In this document: positions 5,964-8,832 of the stretch, one piece after another
Layout: the number at the start of each line of letters is the position of its first letter
Numbering within the stretch: the first letter of the stretch is position 1
The notes under the pieces: model-generated
Seen by the model: the letters and a program-made list of their open reading frames with translations, nothing else
The model's database searches: none
Told to the model about the DNA's origin: nothing
Position numbers and translations under genes: made by a program
Source of the DNA: JBQTIM01 sp052388135
GTDB taxonomy: Bacteria; Elusimicrobiota; Elusimicrobia; FEN-1173
NCBI GenBank assembly: GCA_052388135.1
Contig: JBQTIM010000212.1
Coordinates: forward strand, 1-8,832
Reading direction: 5' to 3'
DNA length: 8,832 bases

Positions 5964-7793
5964 CTAGGCCGTGACGGCGACGCGTTTAATGGGGATGTCC
6001 AGCTCCGAGGTGACCAGGGTCTGGACGGCCGGCGCGCCCGGCTTCAGGCAGGCGCGCAATTTCTCGAGCAGGGGGTCTATATAGAAGGGCTCCCCGTCGT
6101 ACTTGCGGATGTGGTGGTGCATGGAGTAGCCGGTTTCCTGGCGGACCAGCCGGGCGATCTGGCCGGTGGCGTTGTTCTCCACGCACACGGTCTTCTTGCA
6201 GGCGCCCAGGGCCTTCAGGACCGCCTCGCCGTGGAACGGCGCGATGGTGCGGAAGTGGATGTGGTTCACCTTCACCCCGTCCTTTTCCAGGTGCATGCGG
6301 GCTTCTTCCAGAATTTTGTAGGTGGAGCCCCAGCCCACCAGCGTGATGTCCGCGCCGTCGGGGCCGTCCTTCAGGAAGGGCTTGGTGGCCTTGATGACGC
6401 CTTCCAGCTTGCGGAAGCGCTTGTCCACCATTTTGACCCGCGTGGTGGGGTTGCTGAAGATGTCGGAGATGAGGACGCCGTCCTCGTCGTGCTCGTCGGA
6501 GGCCGCGATGTGCATGGCGTCCGGCGTGCCCGGAATGGCCCGGGGCGACACGCCCGAGGGCGTGTTGGCGTAGCGCTTGTAAGGGCCGCTGCCGTTCACG
6601 CTGGTGACCACTTCGCCGCGGTCGATGGGAACCTTGTTGGTGAGCTTGTCGGAATCCACGGTCTCCATGTGCTCGGAAAGGAGGAGGTCGGACAGCAGGA
6701 TGACGGGGATTTGGAACTTCTCGGCTAGGTTAAGGCATTCCACCGTGGCGTAGAAAGCGTCTTCCACGGTGACGGGCGCGATGACCGCCTTGGGGTATTC
6801 GCCCTGGGAGGCGCCCAGCACGTGGAACAGGTCGCCCTGCTCCGTCTTTGTGGGCAGGCCCGTGGAAGGGCCGCCCCGCATCACGTCCGCCACCACCACC
6901 GGCGTCTCGGTGATGCCGGCCAAGCCCACGGCCTCGGTCATGAGGGAGAACCCGCCGCCCGAGGTGCCCGTCATGGACCGCACGCCGGAGAAACCGGCGC
7001 CCACCGCCATGTTCATGGCGGAAATTTCATCTTCAGCCTGCTTCATCACCACGCCGTACTTGGCGGCGCGGGGCGCCAGCCAGTGCATGATCGAAGACGC
7101 CGGCGTCATGGGATAAGCGGAGTAAAACTTGCAGCCGCCGGCCACCGCGCCCAAGGCGATGGCCTGGTTGCCCGTCATGAGCATGCGCTTCTTGCCGTCG
7201 CCCTTGAGCGTCAGCTCCGAGACGGGCTTGAAGTGCGCCTTGGCGTATTCCCAGCCTTGGCGCGCCACTTTCACGTTCAGGTCCGCGATTTCGGCTTTTT
7301 TCTTGCCGAAGGTGTCGCGGATGGCCTGCTCGAAAATCTCCCAGTTCTGCTGGAGGAGGAAGGTGATGGCGCCGGTGGCAACCGTGTTCTGCATGACGGG
7401 GTTGCGTCCGAACTCCTTGGTGAGGTCCCCCACCGGGAGGCCGTAGGCCTGGGTGCCGGCGGGCAGTTTGGAAGCGTCCACCTTCACCTTGTCGGAGTTG
7501 AAGATGATGCCGCGGCCCTGGGCGGGGAAGGCCCATTCGGCGTGGAGGTCCACGGTGTCCTGGTTCAGGGCGATCATGAGGTCGTACTTGCCGCCCTGGG
7601 AATAGACGGGCTGGGAGCCGATGTGGATCTGGTAGAGCACGTGGCCGCCGCGGATGACGGACTGGTACGAATTGTAGGCGGAAAGGTTGAGGCCGGAGCG
7701 CGAGCAGGTGCGGGAAATGATGTCGCCGGTGGACGCCACGCCGTCGCCGGCCGCGCCGCCGATCCAAAGGGTGGCTTGAGTTCTTGCTGACAT
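5964..7793 (-). CDS. korA: 2-oxoacid:ferredoxin oxidoreductase, fused gamma-alpha subunit
   Basis: The 609-residue protein joins an N-terminal gamma domain (about 8-190; WIGGAAGDGVASTGDIISR near the start and SYQSVIRGGH at 42-51) to an alpha chain. The alpha part begins near 203 with GNQAIALGAVAGGCKFYSAYPMTPASS and continues with KQAEDEISAMNMAVGAGFSG (251-270), the TSGGGFSLM segment (277-285), and a second domain with TLVGWGSTYKILEEA (484-498) and CVENNATGQIARLVRQETG (537-555). This is the KorA-type fusion. It partners with the beta subunit encoded next in the operon to decarboxylate a 2-oxoacid and reduce ferredoxin. It carries no ferredoxin-like domain. The ATG at 7793 is chosen over an upstream in-frame ATG at 7934 because the domain starts here, AGGAGG (7809-7804) lies 10 nt upstream, and the longer form would begin inside the promoter. 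Substrate preference is not readable from the motifs. Confidence 0.93.
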   Translation of the reverse strand: MSARTQATLWIGGAAGDGVASTGDIISRTCSRSGLNLSAYNSYQSVIRGGHVLYQIHIGSQPVYSQGGKYDLMIALNQDTVDLHAEWAFPAQGRGIIFNSDKVKVDASKLPAGTQAYGLPVGDLTKEFGRNPVMQNTVATGAITFLLQQNWEIFEQAIRDTFGKKKAEIADLNVKVARQGWEYAKAHFKPVSELTLKGDGKKRMLMTGNQAIALGAVAGGCKFYSAYPMTPASSIMHWLAPRAAKYGVVMKQAEDEISAMNMAVGAGFSGVRSMTGTSGGGFSLMTEAVGLAGITETPVVVADVMRGGPSTGLPTKTEQGDLFHVLGASQGEYPKAVIAPVTVEDAFYATVECLNLAEKFQIPVILLSDLLLSEHMETVDSDKLTNKVPIDRGEVVTSVNGSGPYKRYANTPSGVSPRAIPGTPDAMHIAASDEHDEDGVLISDIFSNPTTRVKMVDKRFRKLEGVIKATKPFLKDGPDGADITLVGWGSTYKILEEARMHLEKDGVKVNHIHFRTIAPFHGEAVLKALGACKKTVCVENNATGQIARLVRQETGYSMHHHIRKYDGEPFYIDPLLEKLRACLKPGAPAVQTLVTSELDIPIKRVAVTA

Positions 7794-7803
7794 AATTGTA
7801 CTT

Positions 7804-7809
7804 CCTCCT
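7804..7809 (-). promoter_or_regulatory. Shine-Dalgarno deciding the korA-type start
   Basis: AGGAGG on the minus strand, 10 nt before the ATG at 7793. It marks this ATG rather than the in-frame ATG at 7934, which lies upstream of the predicted transcription start and lacks a ribosome binding site. Confidence 0.8.
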
Positions 7810-7924
7810 AATTTAGAAATCGCTCGAGCGGCCGTCCCGGGGGACGTTTTTTCCGGATTTTCCGTCGGAGAAGGGTTCGTCGCGCGGCTGCGGATCGTCG
7901 GAAACGTTCCGCGGATCAGGCCCC

Positions 7925-7953
7925 ATTCTACCACGCCCCCTCCCCTGTGTCAA
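7925..7953 (-). promoter_or_regulatory. Near-consensus sigma-70 promoter of the oxidoreductase operon
   Basis: On the minus strand TTGACA (7953-7948) is separated by exactly 17 bp from TAGAAT (7930-7925). That is a perfect -35 and a 5-of-6 -10. Transcription would start near 7918, leaving a leader of about 125 nt before the ATG at 7793. The leader holds short palindromes (CGTCCCCCGGGACG and CGCTCGAGCG) but no recognised riboswitch or attenuator. The promoter is back to back with that of the rightward GIY-YIG gene, with the two -10 boxes about 60 bp apart. Confidence 0.78.
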
Positions 7954-7988
7954 GGCGCCCGGGCCGGGCCCGGCCGAGGCGCAAATAG

Positions 7989-7994
7989 TATAAT
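7989..7994 (+). promoter_or_regulatory. TATAAT -10 box set for a leaderless GIY-YIG mRNA
   Basis: A perfect TATAAT is followed by 6 nt and then the ATG at 8001 (TATAATGCCCCCATG). Normal -10 geometry would start transcription on or next to the A of the ATG. There is no Shine-Dalgarno. The position 17 bp upstream is GGGCCC, so no -35 match is seen. Confidence 0.6.
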
Positions 7995-8000
7995 GCCCCC

Positions 8001-8348
8001 ATGCCCCGGACGGAAGGCGGCAAAAAGCCGGCGGTCCGCCGCACCGCCCGGCGCCCGCGCCGAGGCGAAAAGCGGGAGTGGAGCGTTTACATACTGGTCT
8101 GCGGCGACGGGTCCTATTACACCGGCGTGGCAAAAGACGTCGAGCGCCGCCTACGCTTCCACAACGAAGGGCGCGGCGCCGCCTACACCCGCTCCCATCT
8201 GCCCGTGGCCCTCGCTTATAGGAAGAAGGGCTTCACGCGGTCCCAGGCGCTCATAAAGGAAGCGGCCATCAAAGCCCTGCCGCGGGCGAAAAAAATTTTG
8301 CTGGTGAACTGTTCTTCAGCGGGCATTCCATTTAGGAGGGGTGGCTGA
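8001..8348 (+). CDS. GIY-YIG domain protein, YhbQ/UPF0213 type
   Basis: The 115-residue product has a basic N-terminal extension (1-25, rich in R and K) and then a compact GIY-YIG nuclease-like domain at 26-102. The signature strands are SVYILVCGDGSYYTGVAKD, giving VYI for GIY and YTG for YIG, followed by VERRLRFHNEGRGAAYTR (R50, H54) and EAAIKALPRAKK with the likely catalytic glutamate E87. This matches the single-domain YhbQ/UPF0213 family, whose members are suspected DNA-processing or repair nucleases; the cellular role is not settled. The start at 8001 is supported by a TATAAT box 6 nt upstream and absence of any Shine-Dalgarno, implying a leaderless message. The final codons (RRGG) and the TGA stop lie within the following tRNA-Ser gene, an overlap of 14 nt. 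The gene is divergent from the oxidoreductase operon. Confidence 0.87.
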   Translation: MPRTEGGKKPAVRRTARRPRRGEKREWSVYILVCGDGSYYTGVAKDVERRLRFHNEGRGAAYTRSHLPVALAYRKKGFTRSQALIKEAAIKALPRAKKILLVNCSSAGIPFRRGG

Positions 8349-8423
8349 GCTGGCCGAAAGCGGACGACTTGAAATCGTCTGTGCCGAAAGGCACCGGGGG
8401 TTCGAATCCCTCCCCCTCCGCCA
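8335..8423 (+). tRNA. tRNA-Ser (anticodon UGA)
   Basis: All arms of a class II serine tRNA can be folded. The acceptor stem GGAGGGG (8335-8341) pairs perfectly with CCCCTCC (8413-8419). The anticodon arm is GACGA-CTTGAAA-TCGTC with anticodon TGA, which reads UCA codons. The long variable arm is GTGCC-GAAA-GGCAC. The T arm has the loop TTCGAAT. The discriminator is G (8420), typical of serine, and CCA (8421-8423) is genome-encoded. The first 14 bases overlap the 3' end of the GIY-YIG coding sequence. No separate promoter is evident. Confidence 0.96.
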
Positions 8424-8435
8424 AATTGTACTTTG

Positions 8436-8472
8436 TGCGAAATCGCAAGAGGTTGCCTCGGCGCTTCGCGCC
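8436..8472. repeat. Three consecutive mini-hairpins downstream of the tRNA
   Basis: Within 37 bases there are three perfect short inverted repeats one after another: TGCG-AAAT-CGCA (8436-8447), GAGG-TTG-CCTC (8449-8459) and GGCGC-TTC-GCGCC (8460-8472). They also include the direct repeat GCCTCGGC. They begin 12 nt after the encoded CCA. There is no T tract directly behind them, although TTTTTT occurs at 8500-8506. They may shape the tRNA 3' trailer or form a weak terminator. Confidence 0.55.
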
Positions 8473-8488
8473 TCGGCTATGTATCCGC

Positions 8489-8779
8489 AAACGAAACAAA
8501 TTTTTTGGCGTTTATTTGGCAACGGAGGAATATCACAACGAGCTCTACGGGGAACCAAAATCAATTCACGGAGTCAGTAAAAGATTATAAGGCATTTTTG
8601 ATAATGACTTCTTTGTTACTGCAAAAAGTGAGCCAAAAAATTCGCCGTGGCGAGGCAATCAGAACGAGGGTTAGTACCCACACTTTTATAAAAAACCAGA
8701 TTCATCACCGAATGAGAATGGCAAAGCGGAATATGACGCTTTGAAATCATCTATTGAAAAAATGCGGGGCTTTTTCTAA
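8489..8779 (+). pseudogene. Probable decayed coding fragment with two in-frame stops
   Basis: One reading frame looks protein-like over nearly 290 bases (KFFGVYLATEEYHNELYGEP, then after a TAA GIFDNDFFVTAKSEPKNSPW, then after a TAG YPHFYKKPDSSPNENGKAEY, ending MRGFF and TAA at 8777). The two internal stops, TAA at 8588 and TAG at 8672, could each arise from a glutamine codon by one C-to-T change. I do not recognise the family. The frame has no credible start, because upstream it runs into the tRNA. A different frame is open for 103 codons (8433-8744), but its product is rich in S, T, R and I and poor in acidic residues, as expected of an out-of-frame read. The stretch is much more AT-rich than the window average. 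It could also be plain intergenic sequence. Confidence 0.4.
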
Positions 8780-8787
8780 TTATTGCT

Positions 8788-8832
8788 ATGGAAATATTTT
8801 ACATCACAATCCTAACCCTAATCGCCGGAGGA
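8788..8832 (+). CDS. Start of a probable membrane protein, cut by the window edge
   Basis: The ATG at 8788 opens 15 codons to the edge: MEIFYITILTLIAGG, an uninterrupted hydrophobic N terminus typical of a first transmembrane helix. There is no Shine-Dalgarno. TCTAAT (8775-8780) lies 7 nt before the ATG, the same close spacing seen at other starts in this window. The composition is AT-rich. The ending in glycines would suit a multipass transporter such as the TauE/SafE type, but 15 residues are too few to name a family. Confidence 0.5.
   Translation, partial: MEIFYITILTLIAGG

Noticed and set aside
6822..7790. 322-codon + strand frame
   Set aside because: It is antisense to the gamma-alpha subunit gene. 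The histidine-rich composition is a complement artefact.
7794..7934. 47-residue N-terminal extension of the gamma-alpha subunit
   Set aside because: The upstream ATG at 7934 lies within the promoter spacer region, before the expected transcription start, has no RBS, and the extension resembles no part of the family.
8316..8564. Minus-strand 82-codon frame containing RRGRDSNPR
   Set aside because: This is the well-known spurious translation antisense to a tRNA-Ser gene; GRDSNPR comes from the T arm and acceptor stem. It is not a protein gene.
8433..8744. 103-codon frame on the + strand after the tRNA
   Set aside because: It is the longest open frame there, but its product lacks acidic residues and family features, and it starts within the hairpin cluster without an RBS. 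The other frame is more protein-like.

Overview
The window is a GC-rich bacterial chromosome segment, roughly two thirds G+C by eye. It carries six complete protein genes, one tRNA, one probable gene remnant and the first codons of a gene that runs off the right edge. No phage, transposase, CRISPR array or defence gene is visible. The lineage cannot be fixed from sequence alone. High GC, TPR-bearing GT-C membrane proteins, a two-gene 2-oxoacid:ferredoxin oxidoreductase and -10 boxes placed right against start codons would fit an anaerobic or facultative member of a candidate phylum such as Elusimicrobiota or Omnitrophota. That assignment is inference.

Left part (1-3600): two large polytopic membrane proteins are transcribed divergently from a 29-bp gap. 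The leftward one (72-1943) resembles the GT39/ArnT family. The rightward one (1973-3598) resembles the TMTC family. Each has an acidic DD motif in its first periplasmic loop and TPR repeats at the C terminus. They are likely lipid-linked-sugar transferases acting at the cytoplasmic membrane. Each start codon lies 8 nt from an AT-rich -10-like hexamer, so both mRNAs would be leaderless or nearly so.

Middle (3600-4920): a 254-bp stretch with no convincing gene is followed by two leftward genes, a small tandem ACT-domain protein and an AT-rich gene for an unknown secreted protein. The AT-rich gene differs sharply in composition from its surroundings and was probably acquired recently.

Middle-right (4920-7960): a leftward operon encodes the gamma-alpha fusion subunit (korA type) and the TPP-binding beta subunit (korB type) of a 2-oxoacid:ferredoxin oxidoreductase. 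It has a near-consensus sigma-70 promoter (TTGACA, 17 bp, TAGAAT), a leader of about 125 nt, good Shine-Dalgarno sequences for both genes, an unusual AT-rich hairpin repeat between the genes, and a strong intrinsic terminator. The enzyme converts a 2-oxoacid (2-oxoglutarate is the best guess) plus CoA to the acyl-CoA and CO2 and reduces ferredoxin, or runs in reverse.

Right end (7960-8832): a GIY-YIG domain protein of the YhbQ/UPF0213 type starts at a TATAAT-spaced leaderless ATG. Its last codons and stop lie inside a tRNA-Ser(UGA) gene. After the tRNA the base composition falls. There are three tiny hairpins, a probable decayed coding stretch with two in-frame stops, and then the start of a probable membrane protein at the edge.
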